From Bacteroidales bacterium (GTDB lineage: Bacteria; Bacteroidota; Bacteroidia; Bacteroidales; Marinilabiliaceae), in contig JAFPZF010000009.1 of NCBI GenBank assembly GCA_017417385.1, positions 1 to 54,696 of the forward strand: a DNA stretch of 54,696 nt, written 5' to 3'. Position numbers and translations under genes: made by a program. Below the pieces are notes generated by a model, which was not told the origin of the DNA, did not search any database, and worked only from the letters and a program-made list of their open reading frames with translations. Shown here piece after piece: positions 19,555 to 28,002 of this stretch. The number at the start of each line of letters is the position of its first letter. The stretch's first letter is position 1.

Positions 19555-19578
19555 TCATCCACCTTCCCCGGTGGATGA
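19555..19578 (+). terminator. Hairpin after the giant gene
   Basis: A perfect 9-bp stem, TCATCCACC at 19555-19563 with GGTGGATGA at 19570-19578, has a 6-nt loop and a T-rich tract from 19581. It lies about 120 nt after the stop codon and just before the next promoter element. Confidence 0.6.
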
Positions 19579-19596
19579 CTCTTTCCTTTTTTCCCT

Positions 19597-19604
19597 ATCT
19601 TTGC
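19597..19604 (+). promoter_or_regulatory. -7 element ahead of the AAA-ATPase gene
   Basis: TAtcTTTG fits the Bacteroidota -7 consensus and lies 22 nt before the ATG at 19627. I see no good -33 TTTG at the expected spacing, so this is a partial match. Confidence 0.4.
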
Positions 19605-19626
19605 ATAAAACAAATTCTTTTTAGTC

Positions 19627-21180
19627 ATGACAACAACCCTTCAAAACCTCCCTATCGGAGTCCAGGACTTCGAGGAACTTAGGTCGAAAAACTTCCTTTA
19701 TGTCGACAAGACCAGGCTTATCTACGAGCTGGTGTCGACAAGCAAATACTATTTTCTCTCCCGCCCTCGCCGTTTCGGCAAGAGTCTGCTTCTCAGCACT
19801 CTAAAGGCATTTTTTCTCGGCAAAAAGGATTTATTTAAAGGTCTCGCTATCGAAAGCCTCGAGTCAGAATGGCGAGAGCATCCCGTCCTCTATCTCGACC
19901 TCAACTCGGAGAATTACAACGATGTTGAGACACTTGAGAATAGGCTCGATATGATTGTCTCGAAATGGGAGGACGTATATGGCGCGAACGACAAGGAGCG
20001 TAGTCTTGCTGCTCGTTTCGAGGGCGTCATCCGCCGTGCCTACGAGAAGACTGGCCGTCAGGTCGTCATCCTTGTCGACGAGTACGAGAAGCCCCTCCTC
20101 GCAGCCATTGAGAAATCAGAACTACAAGACACATTCCGCAATATCCTCCGCGCCTTCTACTCTGTCCTCAAGAGTATGGACGCCTGCATCCGATTCGCCC
20201 TACTCACCGGTGTCACTAAGTTCGGCCACCTCAGTATCTTCAGCAGCCTCAACAACTTGAAGGACATATCGATGGATAGCCGTTATTTCAATGTTTGTGG
20301 CATCGACAAGGACGAGATGACGACCGTGTTACGTCCCTACGTAGAGCGCCTCGCCGAGAAGCAGAGCATGTCGATAGACGAGGCTTACGCCGAGATCAAG
20401 CGCCGCTACGATGGCTACCATTTCACTAAGGATGCTGTTGATGGCATCTACAATCCTTTTAGCGTCCTTTGGACTCTCGACAGTCTCGACTTCGGCAGTT
20501 ATTGGTTCTCCACCGGCACACCTTCATATCTCGTCACGCTGCTAAAGAGTCACGACTACAACCTCGAACGCCTGACAACCGAGGAGGTCACAGCAGACGT
20601 CCTATCTGCTATCGACTCAGACGATCCCGTCCCCCTCTTCTTCCAGAGCGGTTACCTGACTATCAAGGGCTACGACCCCGAGTTCTGCTCCTACAGTCTC
20701 GGCTTCCCGAACGAGGAGGTCCGCGAGGGTTTCTTCAGGTATCTCATGCCCGCCTATGTCCCCAAGGAGGTCGGTAACTCCGGTTTCCAGATTATGAACT
20801 TCGTCAAGGAACTCCGCACCGGACGTGTCGATGACTTCATGACCCGTCTCAAGAGCTTCCTTGCGGAATCCCCATACTTGCTCGTCCGCGAACTTGAAAA
20901 CCATTATCAGAACGTCCTCTATATCTTATGTAATTTGTGTGGCCTCTACACTCGTGCTGAATACCACACCTCACAAGGCCGTATCGACATGACTATCGAG
21001 ACCGACAAGTATGTCTACATCTTCGAGTTCAAGTTCAACAAGACTGCCGAGCTCGCACTACAGCAGATTAAGGATAACAACTACACCCTACCCTTCCAGT
21101 CCTCCGGCAAGCAGATCGTCTGCCTCGGCGTCAACTTCTCCTCCAAAATCCGTAACATCGACAACTACCTCGTAGAATAA
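19627..21180 (+). CDS. AAA-ATPase-like / PD-(D/E)XK nuclease-domain protein
   Basis: This 517-residue protein belongs to a family abundant in Bacteroidales and often found in accessory DNA. The N-terminus (IGVQDFEELR, then YVDKT, then RPRRFGKSLLLST at about 46-58) is the AAA-ATPase-like domain with its FGKS loop. ILVDEYEKPL further on is the Walker B-type segment. The C-terminal region contains YIFEFKF near 463-469, the E-x-K of a PD-(D/E)XK nuclease fold. The cellular role of the family is not established. It follows the giant surface gene with its own likely promoter and precedes a secreted protein by 6 bases. Confidence 0.88.
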   Translation: MTTTLQNLPIGVQDFEELRSKNFLYVDKTRLIYELVSTSKYYFLSRPRRFGKSLLLSTLKAFFLGKKDLFKGLAIESLESEWREHPVLYLDLNSENYNDVETLENRLDMIVSKWEDVYGANDKERSLAARFEGVIRRAYEKTGRQVVILVDEYEKPLLAAIEKSELQDTFRNILRAFYSVLKSMDACIRFALLTGVTKFGHLSIFSSLNNLKDISMDSRYFNVCGIDKDEMTTVLRPYVERLAEKQSMSIDEAYAEIKRRYDGYHFTKDAVDGIYNPFSVLWTLDSLDFGSYWFSTGTPSYLVTLLKSHDYNLERLTTEEVTADVLSAIDSDDPVPLFFQSGYLTIKGYDPEFCSYSLGFPNEEVREGFFRYLMPAYVPKEVGNSGFQIMNFVKELRTGRVDDFMTRLKSFLAESPYLLVRELENHYQNVLYILCNLCGLYTRAEYHTSQGRIDMTIETDKYVYIFEFKFNKTAELALQQIKDNNYTLPFQSSGKQIVCLGVNFSSKIRNIDNYLVE

Positions 21181-21186
21181 GTCATC

Positions 21187-21858
21187 ATGAAATTCTTTCT
21201 TAGACTATTCACGCTCCTCCTCTTCCCGGCTTTGTCTCTGACCGCGCAGGTTCCCGAACTTGTCGACCTCGGCCTCTCCGTCAAGTGGGCCTCCTGCAAT
21301 CTCGGCGCCTCCAATCCCAAGGATTTCGGATTTTACTATATGTGGGGCGAGACGTCTCCTGCAACCGACCGTGAATGCTCTTGGAAAAGCTATTCTCTTG
21401 CTAACGGTGATGACAACAAGTTGACCAAATACATCCCCGATTCATTGGCATCCAAATATGGTGACAACGACTTCTTTGATAACAAGCGTGTCCTCGACCC
21501 CGAGGACGACGCTGCCCATGTCGCCCTCGGTGGCAAGTGGCGCATACCAACTAATAACGAGTGGCTGGAACTTCACGAGAACTGTACTTGGACATGGACT
21601 CAGCTCAATGGGATTCAAGGCTACAAGGTGACTTCAAATGTGGATGGCTTCACCGACAAGTCGATTTTCCTTCCCGCAGCCGGATGTCGCAGCAGTAGCG
21701 ACATCAGCTTCCTGGGCTCCAGCGGCTACTACTGGTCTGCGTCACTCTACGAGGGCAATCCCTACGACGCCAGAGACTACGGCTTCGGTGAGCGCTACCG
21801 CAACTGGGGCGGCATGAACCGATGCAACGGCTTCTCCGTCCGCCCAGTCTCAGATTAA
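21187..21858 (+). CDS. Secreted 'VDLGLSVKW' (FISUMP-like) protein
   Basis: A 223-residue exported protein with signal peptide 1 to about 20 (FPALSLTAQ), not lipidated. The mature part follows the same plan as the lipoprotein at 5471-6199: VDLGLSVKWASCNLGA, MWGETSPAT, DPEDDAA, GGKWRIPT, FLPAAG, YYWSAS and a terminal NGFSVRPVSD. The two are clear paralogues that differ in export signal. The gene starts 6 bases after the AAA-ATPase stop and is probably co-transcribed with it. Function is unknown. Confidence 0.78.
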   Translation: MKFFLRLFTLLLFPALSLTAQVPELVDLGLSVKWASCNLGASNPKDFGFYYMWGETSPATDRECSWKSYSLANGDDNKLTKYIPDSLASKYGDNDFFDNKRVLDPEDDAAHVALGGKWRIPTNNEWLELHENCTWTWTQLNGIQGYKVTSNVDGFTDKSIFLPAAGCRSSSDISFLGSSGYYWSASLYEGNPYDARDYGFGERYRNWGGMNRCNGFSVRPVSD

Positions 21859-21928
21859 TACACATATAGCCTTGCTCACCCTCTCTCCTCCCCCTCTTTT
21901 TCTCTATATCATCACTTTCTGACACCCT

Positions 21929-21963
21929 TTTGGCTGTAAATGAGAGGATATTTCTTAACTTTG
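21929..21963 (+). promoter_or_regulatory. Likely promoter of purB
   Basis: TTTG at 21929-21932 and TAacTTTG at 21956-21963 with a 23-nt spacing, slightly longer than consensus. The purB ATG lies about 70 nt downstream. Confidence 0.5.
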
Positions 21964-22033
21964 CTTTTCGTGGCGTGTCGTGCCAGCATCCGTCGCGCCG
22001 ATACGACTGCTTTTCATAACCTAAGATTATACT

Positions 22034-23386
22034 ATGGAACTGAACGAACTTACGGCAATATCCCCTATCGATGGCAGGTACAGAGCTAAGTCCGACGCTC
22101 TCGCAGCCTACTTCTCTGAGTACGCTCTCATTCGCTATCGTGTCCGTGTCGAAATAGAATATTTCATCGCGCTCAGCGAGATACCCCTCCCGCAAATAGG
22201 TCGTCTCACCAACAGCCAGACAGCACAGCTGCGAGACGTCTACAAGAACTTCTCTATCGACGACGCTCGACGTATCAAGGAGATTGAGCAGACAACCAAC
22301 CACGACGTCAAGGCTGTCGAGTACTTCCTCAAGGAACGCTTCGACGCCCTCGGCCTCAGCTCCGTCAAGGAGTTTATCCACTTCGGACTGACAAGCCAGG
22401 ATATCAACAACACTTCTGTCCCTCTCAGCGTCAAGGAGTCTATCCACCAGGTCCTTATCCCTGCCTACGAGCAGCTACGCGACCGCCTCGCAGAACTGTC
22501 CGACGAGTGGGCGGATGTCTCGATGCTCGCCCGCACTCACGGCCAGCCTGCCAGCCCGACGCGCCTCGGCAAGGAGATCCGCGTCTTCGTCAGCCGTCTC
22601 GACCGTCAGCTCGACGAACTCAAGGCGCTCGACTACCCTGCTAAGTTTGGCGGTGCAACGGGCAACTTCAACGCTCACTGCGTGGCTTTCCCTAATATCG
22701 ACTGGACGGCCTTCGGCAACTCTTTCGTCGCCAACAATCTCGGCCTCCGCCGCGAACCGCTCACGACGCAGATTTCCAACTACGACGACCTCTCGGCGGT
22801 CTTCGACAACGTCCGCCGTGCCAACGTCATCCTCATGGACCTCTGCCGCGACTTCTGGATGTATATCATGATGGAGTACTTCAAGCAGAAGATCAAGGCT
22901 GGCGAGGTCGGCAGTAGCGCCATGCCTCACAAGGTCAACCCTATCGACTACGAGAACGCCGAGGGTAATATCGGTATCGCCGACGCTATCCTCGACCACC
23001 TCTCCAACAAGCTGCCGGTCAGCCGACTACAGCGCGACCTGACGGACTCTACGGTCCTCCGCAACATCGGCGTCCCCTTCTCTCATACGCTTATTGCTAT
23101 CCAGTCTATCCTCAAGGGACTCAGCAAGGTCCTCCTCAACCCTGACGCTATCGCCAAGGATCTCGAAGACAACTGGGCTGTCGTCGCCGAGGGTATTCAG
23201 ACTATCCTCCGCCGTGAGGCCTACCCGAACCCTTACGAGACTCTCAAGGCTCTCACGAGGACTAACAAGCATATCGACCATGAGGCTATCTCCGCCTTTA
23301 TCGAGTCGCTCGAAGTCTCTGAAAGCGTCAAGGCTGAACTCCGCGCTATAACACCTCAAAGCTACACTGGCATTTACAAGAAGTAG
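22034..23386 (+). CDS. purB: Adenylosuccinate lyase
   Basis: It acts twice in purine synthesis, releasing fumarate from SAICAR and from adenylosuccinate. At 450 residues it is a normal E. coli-type PurB. It has ISPIDGRY at the N-terminus, the TSQDINNT active-site segment at about 120-127, RTHGQPASPT, and the fumarase/aspartase-superfamily signature SSAMPHKVNP at about 294-303. The stop codon abuts the ABC exporter ATG at 23387, which suggests translational coupling although the functions are unrelated. Confidence 0.97.
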   Translation: MELNELTAISPIDGRYRAKSDALAAYFSEYALIRYRVRVEIEYFIALSEIPLPQIGRLTNSQTAQLRDVYKNFSIDDARRIKEIEQTTNHDVKAVEYFLKERFDALGLSSVKEFIHFGLTSQDINNTSVPLSVKESIHQVLIPAYEQLRDRLAELSDEWADVSMLARTHGQPASPTRLGKEIRVFVSRLDRQLDELKALDYPAKFGGATGNFNAHCVAFPNIDWTAFGNSFVANNLGLRREPLTTQISNYDDLSAVFDNVRRANVILMDLCRDFWMYIMMEYFKQKIKAGEVGSSAMPHKVNPIDYENAEGNIGIADAILDHLSNKLPVSRLQRDLTDSTVLRNIGVPFSHTLIAIQSILKGLSKVLLNPDAIAKDLEDNWAVVAEGIQTILRREAYPNPYETLKALTRTNKHIDHEAISAFIESLEVSESVKAELRAITPQSYTGIYKK

Positions 23387-25210
23387 ATGAAGTATTTCTT
23401 TAAGGTTATCCGCAGATACGTACCGCCTTATTGGCATCAGGTCGTCCTGACGTTCCTCTTCAATATCCTCTCGGCACTCTTCTCTGTGCTGAGCGTCGCC
23501 CTTATGATCCCTGTCCTCGAGATTATTTTCCAGCAGGATAAGGAGGTCACGCAGCTGATGCCCTGGGCGATGGACAATCAGGTGGTTGTCAACAACTTCT
23601 ACTATTTCGTCACCTACGTCAAGACTACCTACGGCCCCGGCTCCGCCCTCCTCTACTCGGGTCTCTTTATGGTCATCGGGACTCTCTTCAAGTGCGGCTC
23701 GGCCTACCTCTCATCCTACGTCAGCGTCGGTTTGCGCAACAACGTCGTCCGAGACATCCGCAAGCAGCTCTTCAACAAGATCCTGACTCTCCCCGTCGGC
23801 TTCTTCCAGAACGAGCGCAAGGGAGACGTCCTCCAGTGTGCGACGGGCGACATCATCGAGGTCGAGTCCTCCGTGGTCTCCTCTATCGACATGTTCCTGA
23901 AGAACCCTGTCCTCATCATCGTATACCTCGCTGCCATGCTCGTCATGAGCCCCCAGCTGACTCTCTTCGCCTTCATCCTGCTCCCCGTCGCCGGGACTAT
24001 CATCGGTCGCATAGGCAAGAGTCTCAAGAAGGAAAGCCGCGAGGGACAGGACAAGCTCGCTCAGCTTCTCGGCATCACCGACGAGACTCTCGGTGGACTC
24101 CGTATCGTCAAGGCTTTCAATGCCGAGAAACGTATGTCTTCCCACTATGCCACCGAGGCTCAGAACTACTGCAATATCGCTAAGAAAATCTCCCGCCGCC
24201 GCGACCTCGCCCACCCGGTGAGCGAGACGCTCGGGACTCTCGTCGTCATCATCGTCGTATGGTTCGGCGGCTCCCTCATCCTCGGCGGTGACGGTTCTCT
24301 GACTGTCGCGGAGTTCCTCGCCTATCTCGGCATCTTCTATCAGATCATCAACCCTGCCAAGGCCTTCTCTTCCGCGCTCTTCAGCATTCAGAAGGGCATG
24401 GCCGCCATGGAGAGGATTGACAAGATTCTCCTCGCCGACGACAAGATATTCGAAAATCCTGACGGTCTCCCGCTCGACAAGTTCCAGGACAGGATTGTCT
24501 ACAACGACGTCTCCTTCTCCTACGACGGCGACCGTAAGGTGCTCCAGAATGTGTCCGTCAGCGTCGAGCGTGGCAAGATGCTCGCCCTCGTCGGTCAGAG
24601 TGGCGGCGGCAAATCTACTTTCGTCGACCTCCTCCCGCGCTTCTGGGACGTGACGTCTGGCGCTATCCAGATCGACGGTCACGACATCAGAGACTACAAG
24701 CTCTACGACCTCCGTCGTCGTATGGGTATCGTCAGCCAAGACCCTATCCTCTTCAACGATACGATTTACAACAACATTGCTTTCGGCGTCGACAACGCTA
24801 CCGAGGAGGATGTCATCCGTGCCGCCAAGGTCGCCAATGCTCACGACTTCATCATTCAGCAGGAGGCTGGCTACCAGACTGTCGTCGGCGAGCGTGGCAG
24901 TAAGCTCTCAGGCGGTCAGCGTCAGCGTATCAGCATCGCGCGCGCCGTCCTCCGCAACCCTGATATCCTGATCCTCGACGAGGCTACCTCGGCGCTCGAC
25001 ACAGAGAGCGAGCGACTCGTGCAGGACGCCCTCGCAAAGCTCCTCAAAGACAGGACTTCCATCGTCGTCGCCCATCGTCTCAGCACTATCAAGGACGCTG
25101 ACATGATCTGTGTCTTCAACGAGGGTCGCATCGTCGAGACTGGCACTCACGACGAACTTGTCGCTAAGGAAGGTTATTATAGGAAACTCCATGACTTGCA
25201 GAATATTTAG
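23387..25210 (+). CDS. MsbA-like ABC exporter (fused membrane and ATPase domains)
   Basis: A 607-residue half-transporter with six membrane helices in the first 320 residues or so. The nucleotide-binding domain has Walker A GQSGGGKST at about 402-410, the LSGGQRQRISIA signature at about 507 and Walker B ILILDEATSALD near 528. Family members flip lipid A core or other lipids, or export drugs. Lipid flipping is plausible but not shown. It directly abuts purB and overlaps the start of the next lipoprotein gene by 20 bases. Confidence 0.93.
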   Translation: MKYFFKVIRRYVPPYWHQVVLTFLFNILSALFSVLSVALMIPVLEIIFQQDKEVTQLMPWAMDNQVVVNNFYYFVTYVKTTYGPGSALLYSGLFMVIGTLFKCGSAYLSSYVSVGLRNNVVRDIRKQLFNKILTLPVGFFQNERKGDVLQCATGDIIEVESSVVSSIDMFLKNPVLIIVYLAAMLVMSPQLTLFAFILLPVAGTIIGRIGKSLKKESREGQDKLAQLLGITDETLGGLRIVKAFNAEKRMSSHYATEAQNYCNIAKKISRRRDLAHPVSETLGTLVVIIVVWFGGSLILGGDGSLTVAEFLAYLGIFYQIINPAKAFSSALFSIQKGMAAMERIDKILLADDKIFENPDGLPLDKFQDRIVYNDVSFSYDGDRKVLQNVSVSVERGKMLALVGQSGGGKSTFVDLLPRFWDVTSGAIQIDGHDIRDYKLYDLRRRMGIVSQDPILFNDTIYNNIAFGVDNATEEDVIRAAKVANAHDFIIQQEAGYQTVVGERGSKLSGGQRQRISIARAVLRNPDILILDEATSALDTESERLVQDALAKLLKDRTSIVVAHRLSTIKDADMICVFNEGRIVETGTHDELVAKEGYYRKLHDLQNI

Positions 25211-26858
25211 ATTAGCCGTCATCATAGCTGCCGTCTGCCCTCTGTTGGTGTCCGGCGGTTGTAGCAGCCTCGAGGCCGCTCAGAAAGCCTATGCCCTCGG
25301 CGAATATAGCAAGGCGGCTGGCCTCTACGAGAGCGTCCAGAAGGACGAGCAGAACAAGGTCCGCCGTGCTGAGGAGTGCTTCATCCTCGGCGAGTGCTAC
25401 CGACATCTCGGACAGAATGTCAAGGCGGCTTCTGCCTACCAGAAGGCTATCCGCTACAAGCACAACGACGATATCGTCTACCTTCGCCTCGGCGACGTCC
25501 TCCGCTCTATCGGCAAGTTCGACGAAGCTGAGCAGAACTACGATGAGTACAAGAAGAGACGTAAGACGGACCTCCGTACTATCGCCTCCGAGGAGAGTCT
25601 CCGCCTGAGTCGAGACAACTGGGCTGTCCTCTCTGCCAAGAACGGTGCTCAGGATAGTGGCTACACGATCGAGAAGGTCAAGGAGTTCGCCTCCAAGGGC
25701 TCTGACTTCTCGCCTTCCTTCGTCGGCGACGCCTACGACGTAGTCTACTTCACCTCCATGCGCCAGCTCAAGCGCCGTGGCAAGCCAAGCAAAATCACGG
25801 GACAGGCTAAGTCCGGTCTCTTCATGTCCAAGATCGACGCTAAGGGGAAATGGACGACTCCCGAGCCTCTCGAGGAGCCTTTCGGCGTCCCTCACGTCGA
25901 CGATGGTGTCGCCTACGTCAGCCCAGACGGACGTTCGATGCTCTTCACTCGCTGCCCTATGGACGACCAGCAAGGCTCCGCCGTCCATTCCTACGAGTCT
26001 AAACGCGAGGGCGGACGCTGGAGCGAACCTGTGCGCATCGTCCCCGGCGGAGACTCGACTATGATGGTCGCTCATCCCGCTCTCTCCCCAGACGGCATGA
26101 CGCTCTATTTCGTCAGCGACAAGGAGGAGGGGAGCATAGGCGGCAAGGACATCTGGCTCTCTAAGAAGAATGGAGACGACACCTGGGGCCCTGCCGAGAA
26201 CCTCGGTCCTATGGTCAACACTGCCGGCGACGAGATGTTCCCATACGTCCGTATCGACGGCTCTCTCTACTTCAGCAGCGACGGCCACAAGGGCTATGGT
26301 GGTCTCGATATATATCGCGCGACTATCGGCGAGGACGGACGATATGTCGTCGTCAACATGGGCGTCCCTATCAATAGTCAGGGAGACGACTTCGGCATCG
26401 CCTTCATGGGAATGGCCGAGGAGGGGCTGCTCTCCAGCAACCGCGGCAACCCTAAGGGTATCGACGACATTTATTCCTTCTACCTTCCTCCAGTCATCTT
26501 GACTATCGAGGGGACTGTCGGCAAGAAAGTCGCCTCTCAGCAGACAGCGAGCAAGGGTAAGACGACCAAGGGCGGCGGCAAGTCGTCATCCAAGTCTTCA
26601 CCAAAGCAACAAAATGCTGTCGTCAAGATCGAGCCAGTCAAAGACTCGTTCGTCCGTATCGTCGGCTCTGACGGGACGAATGTCAAGATGAATACAACAG
26701 AGGCTGGGGTCATAAGCTTCGTCGCGGAAAGAGATGTCCGCTACATAATTCTAGCCGGCGCCCCGGGCTATGCTAATCAGAGGACCGAGATCTCTACCGA
26801 GGGTCTGAACAAGACGCAGACACTCAAGTTCGTCTCGGCTCTCGAAAAAATTAACTGA
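25191..26858 (+). CDS. TPR / PD40 beta-propeller / CRD lipoprotein, PorE-like without OmpA domain
   Basis: A 555-residue lipoprotein starting at the ATG at 25191, which gives a signal peptide and lipobox SGGC; the longer frame back to 25110 lies inside the exporter gene. Order: two or three TPR-type helical pairs (about 20-110), PD40 blades with SPDG and SSDGHKGYGGLDIY motifs (about 165-430), a Gly/Ser/Lys linker, and a carboxypeptidase regulatory-like beta domain to the end. This is the plan of PorE, a T9SS-associated periplasmic lipoprotein, except that the C-terminal peptidoglycan-binding OmpA domain is missing. The next gene is manA, so the domain is not encoded separately nearby. Related PD40 lipoproteins of other function cannot be excluded. 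Confidence 0.75.
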   Translation: MTCRIFRLAVIIAAVCPLLVSGGCSSLEAAQKAYALGEYSKAAGLYESVQKDEQNKVRRAEECFILGECYRHLGQNVKAASAYQKAIRYKHNDDIVYLRLGDVLRSIGKFDEAEQNYDEYKKRRKTDLRTIASEESLRLSRDNWAVLSAKNGAQDSGYTIEKVKEFASKGSDFSPSFVGDAYDVVYFTSMRQLKRRGKPSKITGQAKSGLFMSKIDAKGKWTTPEPLEEPFGVPHVDDGVAYVSPDGRSMLFTRCPMDDQQGSAVHSYESKREGGRWSEPVRIVPGGDSTMMVAHPALSPDGMTLYFVSDKEEGSIGGKDIWLSKKNGDDTWGPAENLGPMVNTAGDEMFPYVRIDGSLYFSSDGHKGYGGLDIYRATIGEDGRYVVVNMGVPINSQGDDFGIAFMGMAEEGLLSSNRGNPKGIDDIYSFYLPPVILTIEGTVGKKVASQQTASKGKTTKGGGKSSSKSSPKQQNAVVKIEPVKDSFVRIVGSDGTNVKMNTTEAGVISFVAERDVRYIILAGAPGYANQRTEISTEGLNKTQTLKFVSALEKIN

Positions 26859-26994
26859 TAAAACAGAAGGTGAGTGAGGGTGGCTGAAGGCTGCCGCCAG
26901 CAACGATAAAGACCATGGTGAAGCGAAGTTGAGCCGAAGGACAGTCTGTTTGGCTCTGTTTTTGTTCCACCAGATTGTAAGAGGAGAAGTGCTA

Positions 26995-27966
26995 ATGGAG
27001 ATATATCCGATAAAGTTCAGACCGATTCTGAAGGAGAAGATATGGGGTGGCGTCCGACTCGGGACGTTGCTCGGTAAGCCTATTGGAGACAGTCGAAATT
27101 GCGGTGAGAGCTGGGAGCTGTCGGCTGTCGACGGTGACGTCTCGATAATCTCCAATGGTGCCTTAGAGGGTCTTAGCCTGCGCAGGGCGATAGAGCTCTA
27201 TGGAGACATGATTGTCGGCGCCTCCTGCGTCGAGAAGTACGGGAGCGAATTTCCCCTCCTGATAAAGTTCATCGATGCAGCCGACGACCTCTCCATCCAG
27301 GTACATCCCGACGACGAAATGGCTCGCAGGAAGGGACTGCCGAATGGGAAGACCGAGATGTGGTACGTCCTCCACTCCGAGCCAGGCGCTATGCTGACGA
27401 CGGGCTTCTCCAAGAGGATAACGCCCGACGACTATGAGAAGATGGTCGCGGACGGGACTCTACTCTCCGCCCTCGGACAGCACAAGGTCGCGGAAGGGGA
27501 CGTCTTCTTCATGCCGGCCGGCAGAATACATGCCATCGGCAAAGGCGTCATGGTCGCCGAGGTGCAGCAGACGTCCGACACGACGTACCGCGTCTATGAC
27601 TACGGGCGAGTAGACAGCAATGGCAAGGGACGCGAGCTCCACGTCGAGGAGGCTAAAGAGGCTCTCGACTTCGCTGATACACACTCGGGTCGCTGTCATT
27701 ATCACCTGACACCAGGTGGTGCCCCACTCCTCGTCGACTGCCCCTATTTCACGACGAGAATCCTTAGCGTCGCGGGCAAGATGCACCGCGACTATACGAG
27801 ACTGCAAACGGCGGTCGTACTGATTTGCGTCGGCGGGACAGTAAACATAATGGGATACACGTTGACAGCAGGCGAGACGTGCCTGATACCGGCAGCGGCT
27901 GGAATGGTCGACATGAGAAACGCCGAGACTGGAGAGGCAAAGCTCCTCGAGGTCGTCGTCAAGTGA
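26995..27966 (+). CDS. manA: Mannose-6-phosphate isomerase, type I
   Basis: It interconverts mannose-6-phosphate and fructose-6-phosphate with a zinc ion. I chose the ATG at 26995, preceded by a GAGGAGAAG purine tract, giving 323 residues starting MEIYPIKF; the open frame back to 26929 adds unconserved residues. Visible motifs are the cupin metal site QVHPDDEMA, the GKTEMWYVL segment and PAGRIHAIG. It starts a group with the pectinase fusion and tamB. Its codons are A/G-biased, unlike the C/T-biased genes to the left. Confidence 0.93.
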   Translation: MEIYPIKFRPILKEKIWGGVRLGTLLGKPIGDSRNCGESWELSAVDGDVSIISNGALEGLSLRRAIELYGDMIVGASCVEKYGSEFPLLIKFIDAADDLSIQVHPDDEMARRKGLPNGKTEMWYVLHSEPGAMLTTGFSKRITPDDYEKMVADGTLLSALGQHKVAEGDVFFMPAGRIHAIGKGVMVAEVQQTSDTTYRVYDYGRVDSNGKGRELHVEEAKEALDFADTHSGRCHYHLTPGGAPLLVDCPYFTTRILSVAGKMHRDYTRLQTAVVLICVGGTVNIMGYTLTAGETCLIPAAAGMVDMRNAETGEAKLLEVVVK

Positions 27967-28002
27967 CGAAGGCCTAGTCCCCCAAGACAGACTGCGAACA
28001 TC

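Noticed and set aside
26859-26994. Replication origin or dif site at the composition switch
   Set aside because: No DnaA boxes or recognisable 28-bp dif-like palindrome seen, so the switch is reported only as a composition change.
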